This document shows positions 1-8,558 of a DNA stretch of 64,000 nt, piece by piece. The stretch spans positions 1,689,001 to 1,753,000 of the forward strand of contig NZ_CP091716.1 in NCBI RefSeq assembly GCF_022009635.1, read 5' to 3'. A model generated the notes under the pieces. It saw only the letters and a program-made list of their open reading frames with translations, had not been told where the DNA came from and did not search any database. Positions within the stretch are counted from its first letter, which is position 1, and every line of letters begins with the position of its first letter. Made by a program: the position numbers and the translations under genes. Source of the DNA: Variovorax paradoxus. Its GTDB lineage: Bacteria > Pseudomonadota > Gammaproteobacteria > Burkholderiales > Burkholderiaceae_C.

Positions 1-209
1 GCATGCTCTACAACATGGTCATCACGCTCGACCTGCAGCGCATCAGCCTGGGCGGCAGTGTCTTCTGGCACCACCGCGACTTCGTGCTGCCGCGCCTGCA
101 GGCGCAGATCGACGGCAAGCTGCTGCCGCTGACCCGTGGCGTGCTGCTGGTACCCGCCGGCCTCGGCGACAAGGTCGGCGACTACGCCGCCCTGGCGCTG
201 CTCGACTGA
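1..209 (+). CDS. ROK-family sugar kinase/regulator, C-terminal end (partial)
   Basis: Only the last ~68 residues are present; the frame is open to the left edge, so the true start lies outside the window. The visible part has the ROK C-terminal pattern: a beta strand leading into ISLGGSV, a run of basic/hydrophobic residues, then GLGDKVGDYAALALL. In ROK proteins this region closes the sugar-kinase fold. Whether it is a kinase (for example N-acetylglucosamine or glucose) or a NagC/XylR-type repressor cannot be told from this fragment. Its 3' end overlaps the convergent MocR-type gene by 28 bp. Confidence 0.65.
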   Translation, partial: MLYNMVITLDLQRISLGGSVFWHHRDFVLPRLQAQIDGKLLPLTRGVLLVPAGLGDKVGDYAALALLD

Positions 210-1696
210 ACTGAGGACGAAGTCGCCTTGCGCCGCTCGGCCGTGGCCGGTGGCGCCACGCCGCAGCCTTCGCTCACGATGGCGCCCAGCCGGCGCAGCC
301 CGGCGTCGACCGCATCGGAATACGGCCAGCCGCAGTTGATGCGCAGGTAGTGGTCGAAGCGCGACGAGTTCGAGAACTGCGCGCCCGGCGCCACCAGCAT
401 GTGCTCGCGCAGTGCCGCGTCGAACACCGACACCGACGACAGCCGCTGCGGCAGCTCCACCCACAGCTGCAGCCCGCCGCGCGGCAGGTTCAGCCGCGTA
501 CCCTGCGGAAAATACCGGGCGATGGCGTCCGCCGTCTGGTCGCGCTGCACATGCAACCGCTCGCGCAGGCGGCGCAGGTGGCGGTCGTAGGCACCGCCCG
601 CAATGAATTCGCCGGCCGCGATCTGTGCCAGCGCCTCGTTGTTGCGGGTCTGCGCGTACTTGAGCATTTCCACCTGCGCATGCCAGCGCCCGGCGGTGAT
701 CCAACCCAGCCGAAGCCCCGGCGCCAGCACCTTGTGCAGCGAGGCGCAATAGATCACGTTGCCGGTGCGGTCCCATGACTTCAGCGCGCGCAGCGGCGTG
801 TCGCTCTCGACCAGGTCGCTGTAGGTGTCGTCCTCGACCAGCGCGATGCCGTGGCTCTCGCACAGGTGCACCAGCCGCTGCTTGTGGGCGTCGGGCATCA
901 CGCTGCCGATGGGGTTCTGCAGGTGCGGCACCACCACCACGGCCTTGATGTCGTCGTAGGTCTGGATGGCCAGCTCCAGCGCCTCGATGGAAATGCCGGT
1001 CTGCGGGCTGGTCGGTATCTCGAGCGCGCGCATGCCCAGGCTCTCGAGCACCTGCAGCAGGCCGTAGAAGGTGGGCGACTCCACGGCCACCGTGTCGCCG
1101 GGCTTGGCGATGGCGCGCAGCGCGAGATTCAGCGCCTCGATGCAGCCGTTGGTGACCAGCACCTCGTCGGGCGCCACCGTCATGCCGATGCGCAGGTTGC
1201 GCTGCGCCACCGCTTCGCGAAACTGCAGGTGGCCCTTCTGCGAGGAGGCGGTGGTCAGCAGTTCCGGGCGCTGGCGCAGCGCGCGCGTCATCGAGTTGCG
1301 CAGCGCTTCGGCCGGATACAGCTCGGGGGCCGCGCGGGCGATGGCGAAGTTGAGCTTGACGCCCGTGTGCCGCCCGCGCGCCATGAAGTTGGCCATGCGC
1401 TCGCGCATGCTGACGAACTGCGCCGGATCGGGCGGCACGTCGGCCACCGGCTCTTCCATGGGCGCGATGGCCATGCGCTGCGGCCGCCGCACGAAGTAGC
1501 CCGAGCGGTCGCGCGCTTCGACCCAACCGTCGCTTTCCATCGCGCGGCAGAGCTGCAGCGCGGTCGACAGGCTGATGTCGTGCAGCCGCATCAGGCTGCG
1601 CAGCGACGGCAGCTTGTCGCCCTGCTTGAGCGAGCCGGTGTGGATCGCATCCACGTAGTGCGCGGCGAGCTGGCGGTAGAGCGGTAGCGAGTCCAT
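182..1696 (-). CDS. MocR/PdxR-like GntR-family regulator with aminotransferase domain
   Basis: Chimeric transcription factor: an N-terminal GntR winged helix (about residues 1-72, with KLPSLRSLM) joined to a fold-type I aminotransferase domain (about 110-470). PLP-binding features are visible: NPIG near 261, EDDTYSD near 289-294 and the Schiff-base lysine at about 322 in SLHKVLAPGLRLGW. MocR proteins sense PLP or an amino-acid adduct and act as activator/repressor, often of a divergent gene. I take the start at MDSLPLY because the GntR domain begins there; an in-frame ATG at 1759 would add 21 untypical residues. Candidate binding repeats lie just upstream (1725-1790). Its target is unknown; the divergent neighbour is a DUF2917 protein. 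Confidence 0.88.
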   Translation of the reverse strand: MDSLPLYRQLAAHYVDAIHTGSLKQGDKLPSLRSLMRLHDISLSTALQLCRAMESDGWVEARDRSGYFVRRPQRMAIAPMEEPVADVPPDPAQFVSMRERMANFMARGRHTGVKLNFAIARAAPELYPAEALRNSMTRALRQRPELLTTASSQKGHLQFREAVAQRNLRIGMTVAPDEVLVTNGCIEALNLALRAIAKPGDTVAVESPTFYGLLQVLESLGMRALEIPTSPQTGISIEALELAIQTYDDIKAVVVVPHLQNPIGSVMPDAHKQRLVHLCESHGIALVEDDTYSDLVESDTPLRALKSWDRTGNVIYCASLHKVLAPGLRLGWITAGRWHAQVEMLKYAQTRNNEALAQIAAGEFIAGGAYDRHLRRLRERLHVQRDQTADAIARYFPQGTRLNLPRGGLQLWVELPQRLSSVSVFDAALREHMLVAPGAQFSNSSRFDHYLRINCGWPYSDAVDAGLRRLGAIVSEGCGVAPPATAERRKATSSSVQSSSARAA

Positions 1697-1724
1697 GAGG
1701 CCGATATTCCCGCGTTCGGGCATT

Positions 1725-1790
1725 CGAAAACAGATGCAGTTGCTTGGGAAAACCACCATAACAGATGCGCCTGCGCGGCGGCTGTTATGG
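1725..1790. promoter_or_regulatory. Candidate MocR operator region: inverted and direct repeats
   Basis: CCATAACAG (1756-1764) and CTGTTATGG (1782-1790) form a perfect 9-bp inverted repeat. On the minus strand GCATCTGTTATGG (1756-1768) and GCATCTGTTTTCG (1725-1737) are direct repeats 31 bp apart, about three helical turns. Mixed direct and inverted half sites in a divergent gap are typical of MocR/PdxR binding regions. Binding by the adjacent regulator is inferred. Confidence 0.5.
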
Positions 1791-1878
1791 CTGCAATAGC
1801 CTGTGCGTGTGCCTGTTTTCGAGGCAGCCGAATTTCTACGATCAGTGCCCGATCACCGCTTTTTTTCGAAGGCACGCC

Positions 1879-2217
1879 ATGACCCTCACCATCGACCCCG
1901 CACCCGATACCGTCACCCTGGAGCCGGGCCAGTCCGTGCGCACCGCTGTCGACGCCGGCGCGTGGCTGCAGTTGGTCGAGGGGCGCGCGCGCATGCTGTC
2001 GCCGCCGAGCTGGTTCGGCGAGACGCTGTTCATGACCGAGACCATGCTGGCCGAAGGCGATGTCCACCGGCTGGAGCGCGGCGGCTGGATCGAGGTGTCG
2101 GCGCTGCACACGCCGGTGTCGTTGCGCATCCACGCGCCGTACCGGCCGCATGTGCCGGCACCGGCCGATCCCGAGCTGCGCCCCGTGATGCGGCTCATGC
2201 GCCTGCTGATGGGCTGA
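1879..2217 (+). CDS. DUF2917-like small protein
   Basis: A 112-residue protein of unknown function. The pattern VTLEPGQSVRTAVDAGAWLQ then VEGRARML, and a later EVSAL strand, matches the small beta-rich DUF2917 fold, which is related to cupin-like barrels. No signal peptide or catalytic motif is visible. The ATG at 1879 is chosen over an upstream in-frame ATG at 1765 because the upstream residues are cysteine-rich, low-quality sequence and overlap the divergent promoter region. It faces the MocR-type regulator and may be its target. A second DUF2917 gene lies at 13731, also facing a regulator. Function is not known. Confidence 0.72.
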   Translation: MTLTIDPAPDTVTLEPGQSVRTAVDAGAWLQLVEGRARMLSPPSWFGETLFMTETMLAEGDVHRLERGGWIEVSALHTPVSLRIHAPYRPHVPAPADPELRPVMRLMRLLMG

Positions 2218-2242
2218 AACGCCCGGCAGGCGAGGCGGGCGG

Positions 2243-3628
2243 CTAGCGTTCGCTGTCCGCTTCGCGCAGTGCGTCGAGGAAGGTGCGGCGCCACCAGTGG
2301 ATGTCTTGGTCGCGGATGCGCGACAGCAGCTTCTGGTGCCGCTCGCGCCGCTCTTCCAGTGGCATGTGCAGCGCCTGCTGCACGGTTTCCGCCGTGCCGT
2401 GCGTGTCGTACGGGTTCACCAGCAGCGCTTCTTTCAGCTGCTCGGCCGCGCCGGCGAAGCGCGACAGCACCAGCACCCCGGGGTCCGCCGGGTCCTGCGC
2501 CGCGATGTATTCCTTGGCCACCAGGTTCATGCCGTCGCGCAGCGGCGTCACCAGCCCCACGGCGGCGGCGCGGCACAGCCCGGGCACGCGCTTGCGCGCC
2601 ACCATGCGGTGGATGTAGCGCACAGGCATCCAGTCGAGCTCGCCGTAGTCGCCGTTGATGGCGCCGCACAGCGACTCGAGTTCGCGCCGGATGTCGCCAT
2701 AGGCGTCGACCGTCTCGCGCGTGGGCGACGCGATCTGGATCAGCGTGGCGCTGCGCCGGTTCTCCGGGTAGTGCGCCAGCAGCTCGCGGAATGCGCGCAC
2801 CCGCTGCGGAATGCCCTTGGAGTAGTCCAGCCGGTCGATGCCCAGCAGCAGCCGGCGCTGCGAATACTCGCGCTTCATGGTCTCGTACATGTCGCGCGAT
2901 TCCTTCGCATGCGTGAGCGCGGCGAATTCGTCCACGTCGATGCCGATGGGGAAGGCGCTGCAGCGCACCGTCTGCCCGTAGGCGCGGTACATGTCGTCGC
3001 CCAGGTACTGGCCGCGCGCCTCGTTGCGCACGTAGTGCTCGAAGTGCTGCACGTCCTGCTGGGCCTGGAAGCCGATCAGGTCGTAGGCGAACAGCGAGCG
3101 CATCAGCCACTCGTGCTGCGGAATGGCCGCGATGATGATCTGCGGCGGCAGCGGAATGTGCAGGAAAAAGCCGATGCGCTGCTTGCAGCCCATCGCGCGC
3201 AGTTCGGCCGCCAGCGGGATCAGGTGGTAGTCGTGCACCCAGATGATGTCGTCGTCCTGCAGCAGCGGCAGCAGCTTGCGCGCGAACAGCTGGTTCACGC
3301 GACGGTAGCCGCCGATGAAGCCGGCGTCGAAATGCGCCAGGTCGAGCCGGTCGTGGAACACCGGCCAGAGCACGTCGTTGCTGTAGCCGAGGTAGTAGCT
3401 GTCGTGGTCCTCGCGGCTCAGGTCGATGGTGGCGAGCGTGACCTTGCCGGCCTGCTGACGGTGCAGCTCGCCTTCGCCGGTCGGCCCGCCTTCGACGATC
3501 TGTCCGCTCCAGCCGAACCAGAGGCCGCCGCTTTGCTGCAGGCTCTCGCCCAGTGCCACGGCCAGGCCGCCGGCGGCGGGCTTGCGCGGATCGGCCACGC
3601 GGTTCGAGATGACGACGAGGCGGCTCAT
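2243..3628 (-). CDS. otsA: Trehalose-6-phosphate synthase (GT20)
   Basis: 461 residues, normal for bacterial OtsA. It transfers glucose from UDP-glucose to glucose-6-phosphate to make trehalose-6-phosphate, in the cytoplasm, for osmoprotection or desiccation tolerance. The N-terminus [11 protein letters not shown] with AGGLAVAL is the GT20 donor/acceptor loop. VHDYHL and FFLHIPLPP, and later [15 protein letters not shown], are family signatures. The ATG at 3628 overlaps the stop of the upstream GH15 gene (ATGA), which indicates translational coupling. It is the last gene of the otsB-GH15-otsA operon. Confidence 0.97.
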   Translation of the reverse strand: MSRLVVISNRVADPRKPAAGGLAVALGESLQQSGGLWFGWSGQIVEGGPTGEGELHRQQAGKVTLATIDLSREDHDSYYLGYSNDVLWPVFHDRLDLAHFDAGFIGGYRRVNQLFARKLLPLLQDDDIIWVHDYHLIPLAAELRAMGCKQRIGFFLHIPLPPQIIIAAIPQHEWLMRSLFAYDLIGFQAQQDVQHFEHYVRNEARGQYLGDDMYRAYGQTVRCSAFPIGIDVDEFAALTHAKESRDMYETMKREYSQRRLLLGIDRLDYSKGIPQRVRAFRELLAHYPENRRSATLIQIASPTRETVDAYGDIRRELESLCGAINGDYGELDWMPVRYIHRMVARKRVPGLCRAAAVGLVTPLRDGMNLVAKEYIAAQDPADPGVLVLSRFAGAAEQLKEALLVNPYDTHGTAETVQQALHMPLEERRERHQKLLSRIRDQDIHWWRRTFLDALREADSER

Positions 3629-5493
3629 ATGGCGGAGTCCCAGGGGGCGGACAGACGCACGGCCGCGTTGATGATGCCGACCATCGAATAGGTCTGCGGG
3701 AAGTTGCCCCACATCTCGCCGGTGACCGGGTGCGTGTCTTCCGACAGCAGGCCCAGCGGGTTGCGCGCGGCCAGCATGGTCTCGAAGATCTGGCGCGCCT
3801 CGGCCTTGCGGCCGATCTTGGCGAGCGCGTCGATGCGCCAGAAGGTGCAGATGTTGAAGGCCGTCTCGGGCTTGCCGAAGTCGTCGGCCGCCTCGTAGCG
3901 GCGCATGTACGGCCCGTCGCACAGCGACTTCTCCATGGCGTCGACGGTGGAGATGAAGCGCGGGTCGCGCGCGTCGATCAGCCCCACCTCGACCATCAGC
4001 AGGATGCTCGCATCGAGCTCGTGGCCGCCGAAACTCTCGGCGAAGGCCTGGCGCTCCTCGCACCACGACTTGGCGAGGATCTCTTCCTTCATGCGCGCGG
4101 CATGGCCGTGCCAGTAGGCGGCGCGTTCGGGCAGGTGCAGCGCGCGGGCGATCTTGGCCAGCCGGTCGCAGGCGGCCCAGCTCATCAGCGCCGAACTGGT
4201 GTGCACGCGGGCGCGCGTGCGCAACTCCCACATGCCTGCGTCGGGCGTGCCGTAGACGCGCACCGCCTGCTCGCCCACCGCCTCGAGGTGCGGGAACTCC
4301 GCCACGCCCGCGCGGCTCAGCAGCCGTTGGTCATGGAAGGACTGCGCCGCGCCGAGCACGATGTTGCCGTACACGTCGTGCTGGAAGTGCTCCTGCGCCT
4401 GGTTGCCCACGCGCACCGGGCCCATGCCGCGGTAGCCCGGCAGGCCGTCGACGAAGGACTCGGGCAGCTCGCGTTCCAGCCCGATGCCGTACAGCGGCTG
4501 GATGTGCTCTCCGTGCGAGCCGATCACCACGTTGCCCAGCCAGCGCAGGTAGTCTTCCATGGTGCCCACCTCGCTCAGCGAGTTGAGCGCGCGCACCACG
4601 AAGAAGGCGTCGCGCAGCCAGCAGTAGCGGTAGTCCCAGTTGCGCTGGCTGCCCGGCGCTTCCGGAATGCTGGTGGTCATGGCGGCGACGATGGCGCCGG
4701 TGTCCTCGTACAGCGAGAGCTTCAGCGTGATGGCCGCGCGGATCACCGCGTCCTGGTACTCGAAGGGAATCGCCAGGCGCTTGCTCCAGGTGCGCCAGTA
4801 GGAAATGGTCTCCTGTTCGAAGCGGCGCGCGGTGTCGGCGATGCCGTCGAGCAGCGTCTCGTCCACGCCGAACATGAAGTTGTATTCGCGCGAGATCACG
4901 AAGGGCTGGCGCGAGAGGATGTGCGAGATCGATGCGTCGGTGTTCAGCCGCAGCGTGAGGTCGGGACCCACGTAGCGGATGTGGTTGCTGCCGCGCGTGA
5001 CCTCCACGGGCGCCGAGGCGCCCCACTGAAAGCGCGGGTCGAGCGACACGCGGATGCGCGGCGCGCCGGCGATGGGCCGCACGCGGCGCACCAGCATCAA
5101 CGGGCGGAAGTAGCGCGAGCGGCTGTAGAAGCGCGGCGCGAAGTCGGTGATCTCGATGCCCTGGCCCGCGCTGTCGAAGAGCTGGGTGCGCAGCACGGCC
5201 GTGTTCGGCTCATACCACTGCTTGGCTTCGGCGAAGTCTTCGATGTCGATGCTCCAGGCGCCGGCGTCTTCGCCGGGGTGCAGCAGCGCATTGAACACCG
5301 GGTCGCCGTCGAAGCGCGGCAGGCAGCACCACACGGCGCGGCCGCGCGCGTCGATGAGCGCGCTGTAGGCGCAGTTGCCGATGACGCCGACGTCGAGCGA
5401 AGGCTCGGCCTGCGGCGCGAAGCCGCGCGGTGCCGGGGCTGCACCGACCTGCGCTTCGGCTTCGGGTGCGGTCGACAGTTGCTGTTCGCTCAT
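3625..5493 (-). CDS. Glycoside hydrolase family 15 protein (glucoamylase/trehalase-like)
   Basis: 622 residues with the two-part GH15 layout: an N-terminal beta-sandwich (GVIGNCAYSALIDARGRAVW, about 35-270) and a C-terminal six-hairpin alpha-toroid carrying WDYRYCWLRDAFF and IQPLYGIG. Family members hydrolyse alpha-glucosidic bonds with inversion; some bacterial members are true trehalases. There is no signal peptide, so it should be cytoplasmic. It sits between otsB and otsA, overlapping both by 4 nt (ATGA junctions), so it is made together with the trehalose synthesis enzymes. A role in trehalose turnover or glucan trimming is plausible, but the substrate is not shown by sequence. The start at 5493 lies at the coupled junction. 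Confidence 0.9.
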   Translation of the reverse strand: MSEQQLSTAPEAEAQVGAAPAPRGFAPQAEPSLDVGVIGNCAYSALIDARGRAVWCCLPRFDGDPVFNALLHPGEDAGAWSIDIEDFAEAKQWYEPNTAVLRTQLFDSAGQGIEITDFAPRFYSRSRYFRPLMLVRRVRPIAGAPRIRVSLDPRFQWGASAPVEVTRGSNHIRYVGPDLTLRLNTDASISHILSRQPFVISREYNFMFGVDETLLDGIADTARRFEQETISYWRTWSKRLAIPFEYQDAVIRAAITLKLSLYEDTGAIVAAMTTSIPEAPGSQRNWDYRYCWLRDAFFVVRALNSLSEVGTMEDYLRWLGNVVIGSHGEHIQPLYGIGLERELPESFVDGLPGYRGMGPVRVGNQAQEHFQHDVYGNIVLGAAQSFHDQRLLSRAGVAEFPHLEAVGEQAVRVYGTPDAGMWELRTRARVHTSSALMSWAACDRLAKIARALHLPERAAYWHGHAARMKEEILAKSWCEERQAFAESFGGHELDASILLMVEVGLIDARDPRFISTVDAMEKSLCDGPYMRRYEAADDFGKPETAFNICTFWRIDALAKIGRKAEARQIFETMLAARNPLGLLSEDTHPVTGEMWGNFPQTYSMVGIINAAVRLSAPWDSAI

Positions 5494-6290
5494 CCGGGGT
5501 TCCTCGGGGATTCGGTGTCTGTTGTCTTGCTTGTCGCAGGCGCTGCCAGCAGGTCGCGTGCCTGCACCAGCCATTCGTAGACGGCGCGCGGCGATTCGAG
5601 GCGGTGCAGCGCCAGGCTGGGGCCCGAGCCGACCTTCACGGCAACGCCGCCGCGCGGCTGCACCACCGCGAAGCCGCTCTCGTCGGTGGTGTCGTCGCCG
5701 AGGAACACGGGCTTGCGCCCCTTGAACGGCGCCTCTTCCATGAAGGCATTGATGGCAATGCCCTTGTTGACGCCCGCGGGCTTCACTTCGAACACGAACT
5801 TGCCGTGCATGAGTTCGAGCTGCGGATCGTGCGCGATGGCGCGCGACATGGCGTCGCGGCACACCGCCTCGAGCTGCGGCGCGAGCCGGTAGTGCAGGGC
5901 GATGGCGGCGTGCTTGCGCTCGACCAGCAGGCCTTCGTGCACGCGCGCGAGCTCGTTGGCGATGTTGAGGATGGGCGTGAGCTCGGGCGGGCGCTGCTCC
6001 TGCATGTGGCCTTGGGAATCTCGGCGCTGCACGCCGTGCTCGCCGGCCGCGGGCAGGCGCAGCGGCGCCAGGAAGCGGTCGATGGAGTCGATCTGGCGGC
6101 CCGACACGACGGCGAGGGCGCCGCCGAGCTGGTCGCGCAGGTCGCTCAGGAGGGGAACGAGGGCAGGCGGGATCTCGATGGCTTCAGGCGTGGGCGCAAG
6201 CCCGACCAGCGTACCGTCGAAGTCGAGAAAGAGGGCTGCATCCCGGCCCAACGGAGGAGGCAACTGCAAGTTGCTGGAGGACTTTGGCAT
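5490..6290 (-). CDS. otsB: Trehalose-phosphatase (HAD superfamily)
   Basis: 266 residues. It dephosphorylates trehalose-6-phosphate to trehalose. HAD motif I is LFLDFDGTL near residue 20 (nucleophile and acid aspartates), motif II is AVVSGRQ, and motif IV is FLGDDTTDE near the C-terminus, with the family-typical EVKPAGVNKG before it. The start at MPKSSSN is preferred: an upstream in-frame ATG at 6335 would add 15 residues ahead of a normal OtsB N-terminus. First gene of the three-gene trehalose operon, 76 bp downstream of cca on the same strand. Confidence 0.95.
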   Translation of the reverse strand: MPKSSSNLQLPPPLGRDAALFLDFDGTLVGLAPTPEAIEIPPALVPLLSDLRDQLGGALAVVSGRQIDSIDRFLAPLRLPAAGEHGVQRRDSQGHMQEQRPPELTPILNIANELARVHEGLLVERKHAAIALHYRLAPQLEAVCRDAMSRAIAHDPQLELMHGKFVFEVKPAGVNKGIAINAFMEEAPFKGRKPVFLGDDTTDESGFAVVQPRGGVAVKVGSGPSLALHRLESPRAVYEWLVQARDLLAAPATSKTTDTESPRNPG

Positions 6291-6366
6291 TGGGAAAAAC
6301 CATAGCACGGGCGGCCATCCTCCCGTGTCGGCCAAAGCCGGCTGTGCAGCAGGGCCTTGGGCGCTT

Positions 6367-7626
6367 TCAGCCTGGCGACGCTGCCACAGCTTCCACCCGC
6401 GCCTGGTGGATCGCCTCGCCGATCTTCGGGCCGGTGGCGCCTGCCTGCTGGGCGGCGCGCGCCACCACGTCGGTGGGCACGGCGGCAGCGGTGGCCAATA
6501 CCGCCAGCAGCCGGGGGCGCTGCGGATAGGCGGCGTCCTCGAAGCCGAGCCGGCCGCGTGCGTCGCACTCGCAGGCCAGCAATGCGTCGGCGAAGCGCGC
6601 GGGCTTGCGGAAGGCGTCGCAGCGCTCCAGCAGCCGCACCAGCCCCACCGCGTCGAGCGCGCCGCTGCCGTGGATGTGGCCGTGCTCGCGCGCCACCACC
6701 TCGGCCAACTCGCGGATGTCCACCGGCACGCGCCAGCGTTCGCACACCTGCTGCAGCAGTTCGACGCTGCGCTTCTCGTGGCCGGTGTGGCGCGGCAGCA
6801 CCTCGGCCGGCGTCGTGCCCTTGCCCAGGTCGTGCATCAGGCAGGCGAAGCGCACCGGCAGCGAAGCCTGCAGCCGCGCGGCGGTGTCCAGCACCATCAT
6901 CAGGTGCACGCCGGTGTCGACCTCGGGGTGGTGCTCGGCGCGCTGCGGCACGCCCCACAGCCGGTCGACTTCGGGCAGCAGCACGGCCAGCGCGCCGCAC
7001 TCGCGCAGCACCTCGAACATGCGCGAGGGCCGCGCTTCGGCGAGGCCGCGCGACAGCTCCTGCCACACGCGCTCTGGCACCAGCGCATCGACCTCGCCGG
7101 CCGCGACCATCTCGCGCATCAGGGCCATGGTCTCGGGAGCGACGCTGAAATCGTGAAAGCGCGCGGCGAAGCGCGCCACGCGCAGGATGCGCACCGGGTC
7201 TTCGCGGAAGGCGTCGGTCACATGGCGCAGCACCTTGTCGCGCAGGTCGCGCTGGCCGTGGAAGGGGTCGGCCAGCGTATCGGACGTGGGGTCGAAGCCG
7301 CCGTCGGCATTTACCCGCTCGGCCGGCAGCGCGATGGCGTTGACTGTCAGGTCGCGGCGCGCGAGGTCCTGTTCCAGCGTGACGTCGGGGGCGGCATGCA
7401 CCGTGAAGCCGCGGTAGCCCGGGGCGCTCTTGCGCTCGGTGCGGGCGAGCGCGTATTCCTCTCGCGTCTCGGGGTGCAGGAACACCGGAAAGTCGCGGCC
7501 CACGGGCAGGTAGCCGCCGGCCACCATGGCTTCGGGCGTGGCGCCGACCACCAGCCAGTCATGGTCGGACACCGGCCGGCCCAGCAGCCGGTCGCGCACA
7601 GCGCCGCCAACGAGAAAAATATTCAT
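6367..7626 (-). CDS. cca: CCA tRNA nucleotidyltransferase / phosphohydrolase
   Basis: 419 residues. It adds or repairs the 3' CCA of tRNAs from CTP and ATP. The N-terminal class II nucleotidyltransferase head has GGAVRD (7-12), the metal-binding DHDW (21-24) and RRDLTVNA. The C-terminal HD domain (HLMMVL, then LMHDLGKG) marks the multifunctional proteobacterial form that also has phosphatase and 2',3'-cyclic phosphodiesterase activity. Start MNIFLVGGAVRD is the usual N-terminus. It lies upstream of the trehalose operon on the same strand and divergent from ompW. Confidence 0.97.
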   Translation of the reverse strand: MNIFLVGGAVRDRLLGRPVSDHDWLVVGATPEAMVAGGYLPVGRDFPVFLHPETREEYALARTERKSAPGYRGFTVHAAPDVTLEQDLARRDLTVNAIALPAERVNADGGFDPTSDTLADPFHGQRDLRDKVLRHVTDAFREDPVRILRVARFAARFHDFSVAPETMALMREMVAAGEVDALVPERVWQELSRGLAEARPSRMFEVLRECGALAVLLPEVDRLWGVPQRAEHHPEVDTGVHLMMVLDTAARLQASLPVRFACLMHDLGKGTTPAEVLPRHTGHEKRSVELLQQVCERWRVPVDIRELAEVVAREHGHIHGSGALDAVGLVRLLERCDAFRKPARFADALLACECDARGRLGFEDAAYPQRPRLLAVLATAAAVPTDVVARAAQQAGATGPKIGEAIHQARVEAVAASPG

Positions 7627-7662
7627 GGATGCAGTGTAGGGATACTCCGTACCTCAAAAATA

Positions 7663-7674
7663 GAACGGTCGTTC
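7663..7674. promoter_or_regulatory. Palindromic TetR-type operator candidate
   Basis: GAACGGTCGTTC is a palindrome with GAACG/CGTTC arms and a 2-bp centre, in an AT-rich context in the cca-ompW divergent gap. TetR-family operators often look like this. No TetR gene is in the window, so the binding protein is unknown. Confidence 0.35.
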
Positions 7675-7790
7675 GATAATTTCCGGTGCAAAGCGGGCCA
7701 CCATTCGTCCAGCGGGCAAATGTCAGCGGCGGCTACAAGCCGGGGTTGCGCTTCGCAGAGGGATTTCTCAATCAAAGGAGCTTTCACATC

Positions 7791-8516
7791 ATGAAGAAAA
7801 CAGTGTTTGCGTTGGCGGCTCTGGGCGCCCTGGCGTCCGGCAGCGCGATGGCGCAGCAGGCGGGCGACTGGGTCATCGGCACGGGCTGGTTCCACCTGTC
7901 GCCGCAGGACTCGAGCAAGCCGTTGACCGTGACCTCCCCGGTTCCGGCGGTGCTGCCCGGCTCGGGTGCCAGCGTGAGCGACTCCGACACCCTGGGTCTC
8001 AATGCCACCTACTTCCTGGACAGCAACTGGGCCGTGGAAGGCGTGTTCGGCGTGCCGCCGAAGTTCAAGCTCAACGGCACCGGCACGCTGGGCCGCGTCG
8101 GCCAATTGGGCGAGGCCCGCCAGTGGAGCCCGACCATCCTGGGCAAGTATTTCTTCAATGACGCCAACTCGGCGTTCCGTCCGTTCGTGGGCCTGGGCGC
8201 GACCTACGTCTGGTACAGCGACGTGAAGCTCACGTCGAACCTGCAGAGCGCGCTGGCTTCGCAGTTCGGTGTGTCGCCGTTCGGCGTCAACACCACGGCC
8301 AAGCTCGACAGCAAGTTCGCCCCCGTGCTGAACGCCGGCGTTGCCTACCAGTTCGACAAGCACTGGGGCGTCTCGTTCTCGGTGTCGTACATCCCGCTGA
8401 AGACCACGGCCAAGCTGACGACCACCTCGATCACCGGCCTGCCGGTGGCCACGAGCCAGGCCAGCCTGAAGCTGAACCCGATCGTCACCTACCTGGCGGC
8501 AACCTACCGCTTCTGA
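7791..8516 (+). CDS. ompW: OmpW-family outer membrane protein
   Basis: 241 residues with a Sec signal peptide (MKKTVFALAALGALASGSAMAQ). The mature part is an eight-stranded beta barrel: alternating aromatic strands, WAVEGVFGVP, FRPFVGLGATYVWY, and a C-terminal TYRF ending in Phe as required for BAM recognition. OmpW proteins form narrow hydrophobic channels in the outer membrane and are stress-responsive. A strong ribosome binding site (AAAGGAG) lies about 10 nt upstream of the ATG. The 160-bp upstream region has a palindrome at 7663. Confidence 0.93.
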   Translation: MKKTVFALAALGALASGSAMAQQAGDWVIGTGWFHLSPQDSSKPLTVTSPVPAVLPGSGASVSDSDTLGLNATYFLDSNWAVEGVFGVPPKFKLNGTGTLGRVGQLGEARQWSPTILGKYFFNDANSAFRPFVGLGATYVWYSDVKLTSNLQSALASQFGVSPFGVNTTAKLDSKFAPVLNAGVAYQFDKHWGVSFSVSYIPLKTTAKLTTTSITGLPVATSQASLKLNPIVTYLAATYRF

Positions 8517-8535
8517 CCGCCATCCTCGTCGAGAA

Positions 8536-8558
8536 CCTTACCGCCCCGTGCGGTAAGG
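8536..8558. terminator. Hairpin at the convergent ends of ompW and gst
   Basis: CCTTACCGC and GCGGTAAGG pair as a perfect 9-bp stem with a CCCGT loop. It overlaps the last codons and stop of the GST gene. No clear T tract follows on either strand, so it may stabilise 3' ends rather than terminate intrinsically. Confidence 0.4.
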
